A DNA stretch of 64,000 nt from Pseudomonas sp. Bout1 (GTDB lineage Bacteria; Pseudomonadota; Gammaproteobacteria; Pseudomonadales; Pseudomonadaceae), in assembly GCF_034314165.1 (NCBI RefSeq), contig NZ_JAVIWK010000001.1:124001-188000 (forward strand), given 5' to 3'. The notes under the pieces were generated by a model. It worked only from the letters and a program-made list of their open reading frames with translations. It searched no databases and had not been told where the DNA came from. This document shows positions 19,011 through 28,420 of this stretch, piece after piece. Made by a program: the position numbers and the translations under genes. Position 1 is the first letter of the stretch. Every line of letters starts with the position of its first letter.

Positions 19011-19095
19011 GTGGGAGCTGGCTTGCCTGCGATGCGGGCGACCGGTTTCTCAGGAATAGCGAGGTGATGCCATCGCGGGCAAGCCCGGCTCCCAC
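19011..19095. repeat. REP doublet of a second sequence type
   Basis: Begins GTGGGAGCTGGCTTGCCTGC and ends GCGGGCAAGCCCGGCTCCCAC-like, an inverted pair about 85 bp long. The core (GGGAGC..GCTTGCC) differs from the two TGTAGGAGC-type elements, so two REP families are present in the window. Confidence 0.75.
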
Positions 19096-19217
19096 AGAGA
19101 TCGCCTATATTTTGATCATTGCGTCTGGTGCACTTATAAGCTTCCTGTAAGTAACTTTTTTGTCATGTGTAAGCCTGATTAAACTGCTCGGGTATTTCCC
19201 ATTCCGAGTTGTAGTTC

Positions 19218-20753
19218 ATGACCTCCCTCGCTGCTCCCGCACCCCTGGCCGCAGCCAAACCAAGCACCCTCAGCCCGCCCGTCTTCGGCCCACGCATTAT
19301 CATCGGCCTGGTGGGCGTATTGCTCGCCGTGTTGGTGTCCGGCCTCAACGAGATGGTGACCAAGGTTGCCCTCGCTGACATTCGTGGTGCGATGTACATC
19401 GGCTTCGACGAAGGCACCTGGCTGGTGGCCGCGTACACCGCGACGTCGGTGTCGGCGATGGCCTTCGCGCCTTGGTGTTCGGTGACGTTTTCGCTGCGCC
19501 GTTTCACGCTCTGCGCCATCAGCTTGTTCACCGTACTCGGCGTGCTGTGTCCGTTCGCGCCGAACTACGAAAGTCTGTTGATCCTGCGCACCGTGCAGGG
19601 GCTTGCCGGCGGCGCCTTGCCGCCGATGCTGATGACCGTGGCCCTGCGCTTCCTGCCGGCCAACGTCAAGCTGTACGGCCTGGCGGGCTATGCCCTGACC
19701 GCAACCTTCGGCCCAAGCCTGGGTACACCGCTGGCGGCAATGTGGACCGAATACGTCGGCTGGCAATGGGCGTTCTGGCAGATCGTCGGGCCGTGCCTTT
19801 TGGCCATGGCGGCCGTGGCTTACGGCCTGCCTCAAGACCCGCTGCGCCTGGAGCGCTTCAAGCAGTTCAACTGGTGCGGCCTGCTGCTGGGGTTCCCCGC
19901 CATCTGCATGCTGGTGATCGGCCTGTTGCAGGGCAACCGCCTGGATTGGTTCGAGTCGCCGCTGATTACCTCATTGTTGATCGCAGGCCTGGTGTTGCTG
20001 GTGCTGTTCATGATCAACGAGTGGTCGCACCCGATGCCGTTTTTCAAGTTGCAGATGCTGGGGCTACGCAACCTGTCGTTCGCGCTGATCGTGCTCGCCG
20101 GGGTGCTGATCGTGCTATTGGCGGTCACCCTCATTCCGTCCAGCTACCTGGCTCAGGTGCAAGGCTACCGTCCGCTGCAAACCGCCCCGGTGATGCTGGT
20201 CATGGCGTTGCCGCAGTTGATCGCGCTGCCGTTGGTGGCGGCGCTGTGCAACCTGCGTTGGGTCGATTGCCGCTGGGTATTGGGCATCGGCTTGGGCATG
20301 TTGATTCTGTCCTGCGTGGGCGGGGCGCAGCTGACGTCGGCATGGATACGCGATGATTTCTATGGGCTGCAACTGCTGCAAATTTTCGGGCAGCCGATGG
20401 CGGTGCTGCCGTTGTTGATGCTCTCCACCGGCAGCATCACGCCACAGGACGGGCCGTTCGCCTCGGCATGGTTCAACACCGTCAAGGGTCTGGCCGCCGT
20501 GGTTGCCACGGGCGTGCTCGACGTGCTGACCACTCACCGCCTGCACTTTCACTCGACCATGTTGGTTGACAGCCTGGGCAACTCACCCCTGGCCGACGGC
20601 GATACCGCCGGCCTCGCCCATCGGCTGCACCAGCAGGCCGTGGTGCTCACCTCTTCGGATCTCTACTACGTCATGGCCGGTGTCGCGGCGGTGTTGATCC
20701 TGCTGATTTTCTGGATGCCGACGCGGATCTATCCGCCCCGCGCGCCGACTTGA
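19218..20753 (+). CDS. MFS multidrug transporter, DHA2 (EmrB-like) family
   Basis: 511 residues with about 14 predicted membrane helices. Family features are the early GFDEGTWLVAAY region, motif-like LRTVQGLAGGALPPMLM and the TM5 antiporter-type stretch ATFGPSLGTPLAAMWTEYVGWQWAF. It is a proton-driven exporter acting with the membrane fusion protein and outer-membrane factor encoded next, as an EmrAB-TolC-like tripartite pump. The order MFS, HlyD, outer-membrane factor is a complete efflux operon. The substrate is unknown; hydrophobic toxic compounds are expected for the family. Confidence 0.93.
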   Translation: MTSLAAPAPLAAAKPSTLSPPVFGPRIIIGLVGVLLAVLVSGLNEMVTKVALADIRGAMYIGFDEGTWLVAAYTATSVSAMAFAPWCSVTFSLRRFTLCAISLFTVLGVLCPFAPNYESLLILRTVQGLAGGALPPMLMTVALRFLPANVKLYGLAGYALTATFGPSLGTPLAAMWTEYVGWQWAFWQIVGPCLLAMAAVAYGLPQDPLRLERFKQFNWCGLLLGFPAICMLVIGLLQGNRLDWFESPLITSLLIAGLVLLVLFMINEWSHPMPFFKLQMLGLRNLSFALIVLAGVLIVLLAVTLIPSSYLAQVQGYRPLQTAPVMLVMALPQLIALPLVAALCNLRWVDCRWVLGIGLGMLILSCVGGAQLTSAWIRDDFYGLQLLQIFGQPMAVLPLLMLSTGSITPQDGPFASAWFNTVKGLAAVVATGVLDVLTTHRLHFHSTMLVDSLGNSPLADGDTAGLAHRLHQQAVVLTSSDLYYVMAGVAAVLILLIFWMPTRIYPPRAPT

Positions 20754-20779
20754 TTGCTCACTGAGCCAAAAGGATTGCC

Positions 20780-21838
20780 ATGAAACGCAAAGACAAAATC
20801 GCCGTAACCGTCATCACCGTGTTCGCCGTGGGTGTGCTGGTTTACCTGCTGGCGCCGGGTGTATTCGGCAGCAAGCGCCAGAGTACCAACGACGCCTTCG
20901 TCGCCGCCGACTACACCCTGGTAGCGCCACGCGTGGCCGGTTTCATCAAGGACGTGCTGGTGGAAGACAACCAGCGGGTCAAGGCCGGCCAGTTGCTGGC
21001 GCTGATCGATGACCGTGATTTTCGCGCCGCCGCTCAAGCGGCCGACGCCGATACGCTGGTGGCCCGGGCGCAGTTGAAAAACGCCACCGCGACACTCGAG
21101 CGCCAAAGCTCGGTGATCGCCCAGGCCCAGGCCACGGTGGCGGCAGACCGCGCCGAAGTGGCGTTTGCCGAACACGAACTGAACCGCTACAACCACCTTG
21201 CGGGCGTAGGCGCCGGTACCGTGCAGAACGCCCAGCAAGCCAAGACCCGCATCGACCAGGCCACCGCGCGCCTGGCCAATGCCGCGGCGGTGCTGGCTGC
21301 CGAACGCAAGCAGGTGGAAATCCTCAGCGCCCAGCGTGACGCGGCAGACGGCGGCCTGAAGCGCGCACAGGCCGCCCTGGAAATGGCCAGCTATCAACTG
21401 TCGTACACGCGCATCGTCGCGCCAGTGGACGGCATGGTCGGCGAGCGGGCGGTGCGGGTCGGCGCCTATGTGACGCCGGGCAGCAAGATCCTCGCCGTGG
21501 TGCCGTTGGCCGAGGCCTACGTGGTGGCCAATTTCCAGGAGACCCAACTGTCCCACATGCACGCTGGCCAAGCGGTGGAAGTGCGGGTCGACAGCCTCGA
21601 CGGCGAAGTGCTCAAGGGGCACCTCGAAAGCCTTGCACCGGCCACCGGCGTGACGTTTGCCTCGGTCAAGCCCGACAACGCCACCGGCAACTTCACCAAG
21701 GTGGTGCAGCGCATTCCGGTGAAAATTATCCTGGAGCCCGGCCAGGCGCTGACCGAACGCCTGCGGGTCGGCATGTCGGTGCAAGCCAGCGTCGACACCC
21801 ACGCGGCGGCCCAGCAACGTGAGGTGGCGCAGCAATGA
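20780..21838 (+). CDS. HlyD/EmrA-family membrane fusion protein
   Basis: 352 residues with one N-terminal membrane anchor (about 8-28). Biotinyl-lipoyl halves follow (TLVAPRVAGFIKDVLVEDNQRVKAGQ and YTRIVAPVDGMVGERAVRVGAYV), flanking a long alpha-helical hairpin rich in Ala/Gln/Glu (about 85-205), and then a beta-barrel domain. It bridges the MFS pump and the outer-membrane channel. It starts 26 bp after the MFS gene and its stop overlaps the next start by 4 bp. Confidence 0.93.
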   Translation: MKRKDKIAVTVITVFAVGVLVYLLAPGVFGSKRQSTNDAFVAADYTLVAPRVAGFIKDVLVEDNQRVKAGQLLALIDDRDFRAAAQAADADTLVARAQLKNATATLERQSSVIAQAQATVAADRAEVAFAEHELNRYNHLAGVGAGTVQNAQQAKTRIDQATARLANAAAVLAAERKQVEILSAQRDAADGGLKRAQAALEMASYQLSYTRIVAPVDGMVGERAVRVGAYVTPGSKILAVVPLAEAYVVANFQETQLSHMHAGQAVEVRVDSLDGEVLKGHLESLAPATGVTFASVKPDNATGNFTKVVQRIPVKIILEPGQALTERLRVGMSVQASVDTHAAAQQREVAQQ

Positions 21839-23277
21839 GACGCCTTGCCTGGTTCACCTTGAGCCTGCTCACCCTGAGTGCCTGCACCGTCGGCCCGGAC
21901 TTCCAGCGCCCGCAGAACCCTGTCGGCAAATGGACCGAACCCCAGGGCCGACAAGCCGCCAGCCACGCGGTCAACGACCCGCTGCAAGAGCGCTGGTGGG
22001 AGGTGTTCCACGACGCGCAACTCACCACGCTTACCCGTCGCGCGCTGACCGATAACCTCGACCTGAAACTTGCCAGCAGTCGCCTGCAACAAAGCCGTGC
22101 GGCGCGCCAGGTGATCACTTCCGAGCGCTACCCGACCGTCAACGCCACCGGCGATTACCTGCGCCAACGCAACAGCGCCGATGGCTTGAGCGACGCCTCG
22201 GGCAAGAACGGCCGCTCGGCGTTCAACCAGTGGGACATGGGTTTCTCTGCCGCCTGGGAACTGGACTTCTGGGGCCGGGTAAAGCGCGAAACCGAAGCCG
22301 CGGATGCCACCTTGCAAGTCGCCGAAAACGACCGCCGTGCCGTGCTGTTGTCAGTGCTGGCGGAAACCGCCCAGGACTACATCCAACTGCGCGGCGTGCA
22401 GAACACCCGGGCCGTCACCGAGCAAAACCTCGACGTGGCTCGCCACAGCCTGAAGCTGTCGCAACTGCGCCGGGCCGACGGGGTGGCCACTGACCTGGAT
22501 GTAGCCGAAGCCGCCGCTCAAGTCGCCGCCATCGAGGCGCGCCTGCCGGACTTGCAGCAGCGCCAGGACCAGTTGATCAACGCTCTGAGCCTGCTGATGG
22601 GCGAGCCGCCACAAGCCCTGTATGCCGAGCTGTCCAAGGATGCCGCCGTGCCGCATACCCAGCGCCAGGTCGCCATCGGCCTGCCGTCGCAACTGGCCGA
22701 GCGCCGCCCCGATATTCGCCAGGCCGAGGCCCGCTTGCATGCGGCCACCGCCTCCATTGGTGTGGCGAAGGGCGACTTCTACCCGCGCATCGCCCTGTCC
22801 GGCAATGTGGGCTCCCAGGCGTTGCAGCTGGCGGATTTCGGCTCGTGGAGTTCGCGTGCATTCGCTTTCGGCCCGCAACTGAGCCTGCCGATTTTCAACG
22901 GTGGCCGGCTGCAAGGCATGCTTGATCTGCGCGAAGCCCAGCAACAGGAAGCGGCCCTGGCTTACCAGCAAACCGTATTGCGGGCCTGGCATGAAATCGA
23001 CGATCAGTTGACCCGCTACAACGCCAGCCAACTGCGCCGCGACAGCCTCGCCGAAGCGGTACGCCAGAACCAGATCGCCCTCACCACCGCGCAGCACCAG
23101 TACGTCGAAGGTGTAGTGGACTTCGTCAACGTGCTGACGGTGCAAAGCGCGTTGTTGGCGACCCAGGAGCAATGGGTGGAAAGCTCCACCGGGGTTTCCC
23201 TGGCCATGGTCGGGTTGTACAAGGCGTTGGGCGGGGGCTGGGAGTCGGTGTATCCGGAACAGACGGCCGGGCGGTAA
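21835..23277 (+). CDS. Outer-membrane efflux lipoprotein, NodT/OprM family
   Basis: 480 residues. A lipoprotein signal with the lipobox Cys in LLTLSACTVGPDF is followed by the duplicated OEP domains (about 60-260 and 275-470). Signatures include WWEVFHDAQLTTL, ELDFWGRVKRETEAA, and LLAERRPDIRQAEARL-type sequence. It forms the TolC-like trimeric exit duct for the pump. Its start overlaps the fusion-protein stop (ATGA). Confidence 0.93.
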   Translation: MRRLAWFTLSLLTLSACTVGPDFQRPQNPVGKWTEPQGRQAASHAVNDPLQERWWEVFHDAQLTTLTRRALTDNLDLKLASSRLQQSRAARQVITSERYPTVNATGDYLRQRNSADGLSDASGKNGRSAFNQWDMGFSAAWELDFWGRVKRETEAADATLQVAENDRRAVLLSVLAETAQDYIQLRGVQNTRAVTEQNLDVARHSLKLSQLRRADGVATDLDVAEAAAQVAAIEARLPDLQQRQDQLINALSLLMGEPPQALYAELSKDAAVPHTQRQVAIGLPSQLAERRPDIRQAEARLHAATASIGVAKGDFYPRIALSGNVGSQALQLADFGSWSSRAFAFGPQLSLPIFNGGRLQGMLDLREAQQQEAALAYQQTVLRAWHEIDDQLTRYNASQLRRDSLAEAVRQNQIALTTAQHQYVEGVVDFVNVLTVQSALLATQEQWVESSTGVSLAMVGLYKALGGGWESVYPEQTAGR

Positions 23278-23325
23278 ACATCCGGCACGCCAGCCCGGTG
23301 CCTGCAGTCAACGGACTGTGGGCAC

Positions 23326-24027
23326 TCAAGGATTCTGCAAAAACACCACATACCCCCGAAACCACTCATTCCCTTTTAAATACCCCGGCTCCTCCCATTC
23401 CCCACCCTGGATCAACCCAATTTTGAACGCCACCCCCATCCGGTTCATCCGTGGCAGATACGCCGCGTAATCCGGGATGCTGTGGCGGCCCTGGTAGGTT
23501 TGCACCACCACTTCATCAATCACGCCCTTGAGTTGTGCGATGGCGGTGGGGTCTGCGTGGCTGCTCCAGTCCATCAGCCCGGTGATGCTCAGGCGCAAGT
23601 CCTTGGGCAGGCGCTGGCGCAGGTCGCGCAGGAAGTCGGCGTATTCGTTGAGGTATTGAGTGCGCGCATCAAAGTCGATCTGGATACCCACCACCGGATT
23701 ACCCGCGTCGCGCCAACGTTGCACCTGGCCGAGCATTTGGCCGTAGACCGACTCGGGCCAATGCAACGTGTGAGCCCGGTACACGACCCAGATTTCGCCT
23801 TGGGTGATGCGCGGCACACTCATGCCCTGGGCGATAAATTGCACGCCACGTCGGGGCGCGCGGCGGGTCGAGTTGATCTGGCCCTGGAGGATGTACAGGG
23901 TTTTCGCCTGCTTGAGCACCGGCTGCGGCGCGACGCCACTCCACAGCCAGAACGCGTCATGGTCGCGGGCGTCCACCGCGCCGAAGGCCGGGCTCGCCAG
24001 CAGCAGGGCCAGCCACAAATGCTTCAC
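23326..24027 (-). CDS. DUF3142-family exported protein
   Basis: 233 residues with a signal peptide (MKHLWLALLLASPAFGAVDA). The body contains VGIQIDFDARTQYLNEYADFLRDLRQRLP and WSSHADPTAIAQLKGVIDEVVVQTYQG, a TIM-barrel-like pattern. A central FDAR and the late QTYQGR recall glycoside-hydrolase-like DUF3142 proteins. Function is not established. It starts 3 bp after the end of the large periplasmic protein gene on the same strand, so the two form a transcription unit and probably act in the cell envelope together. Confidence 0.75.
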   Translation of the reverse strand: MKHLWLALLLASPAFGAVDARDHDAFWLWSGVAPQPVLKQAKTLYILQGQINSTRRAPRRGVQFIAQGMSVPRITQGEIWVVYRAHTLHWPESVYGQMLGQVQRWRDAGNPVVGIQIDFDARTQYLNEYADFLRDLRQRLPKDLRLSITGLMDWSSHADPTAIAQLKGVIDEVVVQTYQGRHSIPDYAAYLPRMNRMGVAFKIGLIQGGEWEEPGYLKGNEWFRGYVVFLQNP

Positions 24028-24030
24028 GGT

Positions 24031-26193
24031 TTACCAGTAGTACTGCAGCGATTTGGCCCACTGGGTGTCGGCAAACCCGGTTTTCAGCTGGCGGAACCAG
24101 CCTTTGCGCACGGCCTTGTCGACGTCTTCGCCACCGCAGCTGTTATAGCCCGAAGGCCCATAGCAGTTGATGGCGCGAAACAGTGCGTAGGCCTTGTCGT
24201 TGTGTGGGGCCTTGGTGTTGCCAATCACCACTTTGTAGCCTTCGAGTCGCGAGAAGGTTTCACCCTTGAAAGGCGAGGCGGTACTGCCCAGGCTGCCGGC
24301 GGAGCGCGCTTGCTCCAGCGGCATGCCGTCCAGGCCGTTACGCAGGATGAATTCACCCAGGCAGTTCAGGCCTTTGGGGTTTTCCGGGTCAGCCTGCAGG
24401 GTGCTGGCGATTTGCGCGATGTTCGGGCAGGTGTAGCCGGACTCGGCCTTGTCACCGTTCCAGCGAAACAGCGTCAACGACTGGCCGCCGCTGTAGACGT
24501 AACCCAGGCTGGTGCCGAGCTTGTCGTCGGGAACCGAGGCGGGCAGTTGTTTCAGGTCCTCGGCGAAGGTCTCGAATTGGCCGCGCAGCAGGTCTTTATA
24601 GAGCAGCGTGAATTGCGCGGTCTGGCGCTCGATCGGGTCGCTGGCGTTCGCAAGCTGCTGGCGCAGCAACTCCGGGCCGGCGACGTTGCGCAGCAGGATA
24701 TAGCGCACCTGCCTGGCGTTAATCGGCGAGTCGGCGGCGAACACCTTGGCCAGTTGGCCGCTGCGCTCGTAGTTCATCGCCAGTGCCAGTTCAAGCTGGT
24801 CGCGTTGCAGCGGTTGTTTGGCCAGCGGCAGCAGTTGCAGCCACAACGCCTCGGCGGATTTCCAGTCTTCCCTGGCTTCCAGCGCCAGGCCGCGCAGGGT
24901 TTGCTGGCTGAAGGCGAAATAATCGAGATTCGACGGTATGTCTTGTGGCAACAGCTTCAAGGCGCGGTCGGGCTGATGCTCGACGTACACGGCAAACGCC
25001 GCTTGCACGTAGGCATATAGCGCCGGTTCCTGAGCAAAAATCGATTTTTGCCCGTCAAGGGCTTCGCGAGTGAGCCTTGGCGGTTCACCTGCGCGCATCC
25101 ACATCAGGTCGTTGAGGGCCAGGATCAACGGGTTGCCCACCGGTACCGTGGTGCTGGTCAGCAATTTGGTGTCGGCTTCCTGCACCAGTTCATCCAGCGA
25201 CACGTTGCGCTGGGCATCGGTGGCCTGGGTCAGTTGCCAGGCGAAGTCGTTTGCCAGCTTGTCGGGGTTGGGCGCCAGCCAGTGCACCCGGCGCAGCAGG
25301 CCACGGGCGGAGGCGGCGTATTCGCCCTGTGGATAAGTTTTCAGGTACTCATCGAAACCCGTCTCGGCGCGTTGCAGGGCAGACTTATCCACATGCTCAA
25401 GCGACGGCGTGCCGTATTCATCGAAGGCATTTTGCTGGGCGTCGTTCAGCGCGGTGCGCGCAGTCATGTATAGCGCCGTTTCCTTGAGCCAGGGCAACGC
25501 GCTGGCTGTCAGCCCGGCAAAGCCTTTTTGCGCGTCGCTGAAGCGCCCGCTGTAAAAGTCGCCGGCGGCTTGCAGGTAGACCAGCAATGCCTGGCCATCT
25601 GCCGATTTAAGCTGGCCGGCTTCGCTCGCGGCGATGCCATCCGAGGAGCAACTGGCGAGCATCTGCAAGCGCAGTTTGGCCAGCAATTGGCGTTCGGCTT
25701 GCGGCACATCGGCTTTCACCGCCTGGCTGATAAACGCGGCGGCGCTGTCGTCGGCGTTGCTGCGGCAACGGCTGCCTTCGCCGGAAAGGAAGGCTTCACC
25801 GGCAGTCTTGTAGTCATCGCGCTTGATGCCCAGCGGGTTGAGCAGTTCATCCAGTTCGGCGGTGCGCGAATCGTCGGGCTTGTTGTCGGGCTCATCGGTT
25901 GCGGGCGAGAGGCGATACACCGGGAACGGCACCGGGCCAAAGCCTTCGGAAAAGTCCTGCTCGCCCAGGGCATTGGGCGCCAGCGGCATGACGTTCTTGT
26001 CTGCCAGCAGCAGCCGCAGGTTCACCCGGCTGTCATTACCCGGGCTCAGGAACGGCAGGTTGCTGCACACGTCCAGGCTGTTGCGCGATACCCGCCAGTC
26101 GGGGTAGCACGAGTCATCGGCACTGGCGTGGGTCTGAAAGGGCACGGTGGCGAGCAGTGTCAGTGCCAGGGGTGACAGAAAACCGATACGCAT
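24031..26193 (-). CDS. Large exported protein of unknown function with helical-repeat character
   Basis: 720 residues from the ATG at 26193, which directly precedes a signal peptide (MRIGFLSPLALTLLATVPFQTHASA); a start 19 codons further upstream has no signal. The mature protein is rich in Leu/Ala/Gln helices with TPR-like spacing (YLQAAGDFYSGRFSDAQKGF, YLKTYPQGEYAASARGLLRR). It ends with a Cys-containing segment, INCYGPSGYNSCGG. Six or more Cys residues suggest periplasmic disulfides. I cannot name a function. It is paired with the DUF3142 gene, and divergent from a GT39-type glycosyltransferase, so a role in envelope polysaccharide handling is a possibility. Confidence 0.8.
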   Translation of the reverse strand: MRIGFLSPLALTLLATVPFQTHASADDSCYPDWRVSRNSLDVCSNLPFLSPGNDSRVNLRLLLADKNVMPLAPNALGEQDFSEGFGPVPFPVYRLSPATDEPDNKPDDSRTAELDELLNPLGIKRDDYKTAGEAFLSGEGSRCRSNADDSAAAFISQAVKADVPQAERQLLAKLRLQMLASCSSDGIAASEAGQLKSADGQALLVYLQAAGDFYSGRFSDAQKGFAGLTASALPWLKETALYMTARTALNDAQQNAFDEYGTPSLEHVDKSALQRAETGFDEYLKTYPQGEYAASARGLLRRVHWLAPNPDKLANDFAWQLTQATDAQRNVSLDELVQEADTKLLTSTTVPVGNPLILALNDLMWMRAGEPPRLTREALDGQKSIFAQEPALYAYVQAAFAVYVEHQPDRALKLLPQDIPSNLDYFAFSQQTLRGLALEAREDWKSAEALWLQLLPLAKQPLQRDQLELALAMNYERSGQLAKVFAADSPINARQVRYILLRNVAGPELLRQQLANASDPIERQTAQFTLLYKDLLRGQFETFAEDLKQLPASVPDDKLGTSLGYVYSGGQSLTLFRWNGDKAESGYTCPNIAQIASTLQADPENPKGLNCLGEFILRNGLDGMPLEQARSAGSLGSTASPFKGETFSRLEGYKVVIGNTKAPHNDKAYALFRAINCYGPSGYNSCGGEDVDKAVRKGWFRQLKTGFADTQWAKSLQYYW

Positions 26194-26402
26194 GAAGTGT
26201 CCTTGATCCTGAATCCATGGAAGGCAGCAATCATAGCCTGATCCGGCCAAAGCATCGGAGACGCCTCGCGCAAAATTCAGAATTGTCCGATTGGCGGATG
26301 GCGGTTCAAATCGCGCAAAACAGCGGGCGAATCGAGGCCTTTTGACCTAGAGTGGCGGGTGTTCGCGCAAGCGTAGGTTTGGAAGTGGGTGAGGAAGTAG
26401 AG

Positions 26403-28010
26403 GTGCGACGCTCTGTGGCGGAACAAGACAACAAGGCCGGGGCATTGCCCGTGCTCAATCCTGGCCTGTGGGAGAATGCCGGCTGGCTGGTTCGGTTGTG
26501 GTGGGTGCCGCTGGTGGCATTGGCCATGGCCGTGCGTTTCTATGGTTTGACCGCCTCCGCGATCTGGGGCGATGAAGGCTCAAGCCTGCTGCTCGCCGAG
26601 TATTCCCTGGAAGACCTGTGGTTTCACGCCGCCCATGACGTTCACCCGCCGCTGTATTTCTTCATGCTGCGCGGGTGGATCGAGGTGTTTGGCGACAGTG
26701 TTTTCTCCCTGCGCAGCATGAGTGCGATCCCCGGTGTGGTCGCCGTGGGCCTGGGAATCTGGCTGACGCGCCTGATTGCGACCCGCCGCGCGGCGGTACT
26801 GGCCGGGATCCTGCTGGCGTTGCTGCCCACGGCGGTGCGCTATAGCCAGGAAGTGCGGATGTATTCGCTGCTGGGCGTGTGGCTGCTGGCCGCCACCCTG
26901 GCATTGGTGTATTGGGTCCGCCAGCCTGAGCGGTCGCGCTATCTGGTGGCCTATGCGCTGTTGATGACGGCGGCTTTCTATACGCATTACTTCACCGCGT
27001 TGTGCGTGCTGGTGCACTGGGCCTGGCTGGTATTGCTGCGCCAGCCACGGGCCGGCGGCTTGCGCCTCGTCACACGTCCGGGCTGGTGGTTGGCCAACGT
27101 GATGATTGTGCTGCTGTACTTGCCCTGGCTGCCGAATTTACTGGGCCTGGTGCAGCACACCGAAGAACTCAAGGTGGGCGGTGATATTGGCTGGGAAGAC
27201 CCGGTCAACCTGTATTCCGTGCCATCAATGGTGTGGCAGTTCCTAATTCAGGACCCGGGCGACCACGTGTGGCGGCCACTGTTTGTCGGTTTTCCGTTGT
27301 TGCTGCTGGCGCTGGTGGGCGTAACCGCCTGGCGCGACCAAAGCCGCTATCGCTTTGGCTGGCTGTTGGCGCTGTTCTTCATGCTGCCGGTACTGCTGGT
27401 CTATGGGGTTTCGTTTATTTCCCCGGTGTTTATCGAGCGGTATCTCACGGCCTATGCGATGAGTTTGCCGATCATCGTGGCGTTGGCCGTCGACCGTCTG
27501 TCACCGCGCCTGCCACTTGTAGCGGCAGCAACCTTCGTGCTGTTCGTCGGGGTCGAGTGGGTGGGCGTGAAGACCAACTCCACCGTTGATGAGCATGATC
27601 AATTCAACGTGGTGGTGGAGTTCGTCAATCGCAACTACCAGGAAGATGACCGCATCGTCATCAGCGACATGCTGTGGTACCTGCCCTACGTCTATTACGA
27701 CGAGACCGACGCCCAGTTGCAGCTTTTCACACCGCCGACCGCCGCGGGCAAATCGACGCGGCCGAACGCCTATGGTTTTGGCACTTTGGTGGAGCAGGAT
27801 GGCGGGCGAATTTACCTGGATCGCCTGTCGGCATTGCCGGCCGATATCCAGCGTGTGTGGCTGATCAGCGCCGCTGATGGCCCGGATGATTTTGCCCCAT
27901 TGCCGGCAGGATGGCGCCATCTCAGCCAGCAGGATGGCGGAGGTGCACGGGCCCGACTGTTTGTGCTGTGTAACGCGCCGGCGGGCGTTCACAGGGATGG
28001 CTGCGACTAA
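26403..28010 (+). CDS. Membrane glycosyltransferase, GT39/ArnT-like (PMT superfamily)
   Basis: 535 residues if translation begins at the GTG at 26403, which has GAGGAAG 5-11 bp upstream; an in-frame GTG at 26352 would give 552. About 10-12 membrane helices. The first periplasmic loop has the family acidic motif in SAIWGDEGSSLLLAEYSL and then HDVHPPLYFFML. A C-terminal soluble domain follows (about 400-535). Such enzymes transfer a sugar from a polyprenyl-phosphate donor to a lipid, protein or glycan on the outer face of the inner membrane. The acceptor is unknown. Divergent from the large exported protein. Confidence 0.85.
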   Translation: MRRSVAEQDNKAGALPVLNPGLWENAGWLVRLWWVPLVALAMAVRFYGLTASAIWGDEGSSLLLAEYSLEDLWFHAAHDVHPPLYFFMLRGWIEVFGDSVFSLRSMSAIPGVVAVGLGIWLTRLIATRRAAVLAGILLALLPTAVRYSQEVRMYSLLGVWLLAATLALVYWVRQPERSRYLVAYALLMTAAFYTHYFTALCVLVHWAWLVLLRQPRAGGLRLVTRPGWWLANVMIVLLYLPWLPNLLGLVQHTEELKVGGDIGWEDPVNLYSVPSMVWQFLIQDPGDHVWRPLFVGFPLLLLALVGVTAWRDQSRYRFGWLLALFFMLPVLLVYGVSFISPVFIERYLTAYAMSLPIIVALAVDRLSPRLPLVAAATFVLFVGVEWVGVKTNSTVDEHDQFNVVVEFVNRNYQEDDRIVISDMLWYLPYVYYDETDAQLQLFTPPTAAGKSTRPNAYGFGTLVEQDGGRIYLDRLSALPADIQRVWLISAADGPDDFAPLPAGWRHLSQQDGGGARARLFVLCNAPAGVHRDGCD

Positions 28011-28084
28011 TCGGTGCCACTGCGCAGAGTTTATGTTCGCCTGGGAGGCTAGACTCAGGTGAACCCCTTCTGCAGGAGCACACC

Positions 28085-28330
28085 ATGCAATCCCCAGTCC
28101 ACAGCTTGCCGTCGTTGTTCAAACAGCTCGGTTTATCGGACGACCCGGTGAGCATCGAGCGTTTTATCGCTGTGCATTCCCCACTCAAACCCGAACTGCA
28201 CCTGGCAGATGCGTTTTTCTGGACGCCAGGCCAGAGGGCGTTTTTGCGTGAAGAGATTTTGGAGGATGCGGATTGGGCAGAGGTGGTGGACGAGTTGAAT
28301 TTGTGGTTGAGAGAGGGGCGCGGGGTGTAA
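28085..28330 (+). CDS. DUF2789-family small protein
   Basis: 81 residues, soluble, with SLPSLFKQLGL, IERFIAVHSPL and the acidic C-terminal LREEILEDADWAEVVDELNLWL, matching the DUF2789 pattern. GCAGGAGCACACC upstream holds a good ribosome-binding site. Function unknown. It is a single gene between the glycosyltransferase and the toxin-antitoxin remnant. Confidence 0.85.
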   Translation: MQSPVHSLPSLFKQLGLSDDPVSIERFIAVHSPLKPELHLADAFFWTPGQRAFLREEILEDADWAEVVDELNLWLREGRGV

Positions 28331-28420
28331 TCCTGGGCTTAACGCTCTTTAAGAGAATTTCCATGTTGCTACGTCGCCTTTAAATAGACCAGAATAAAGT
28401 ACTTAATTGAGGTCTTTATT

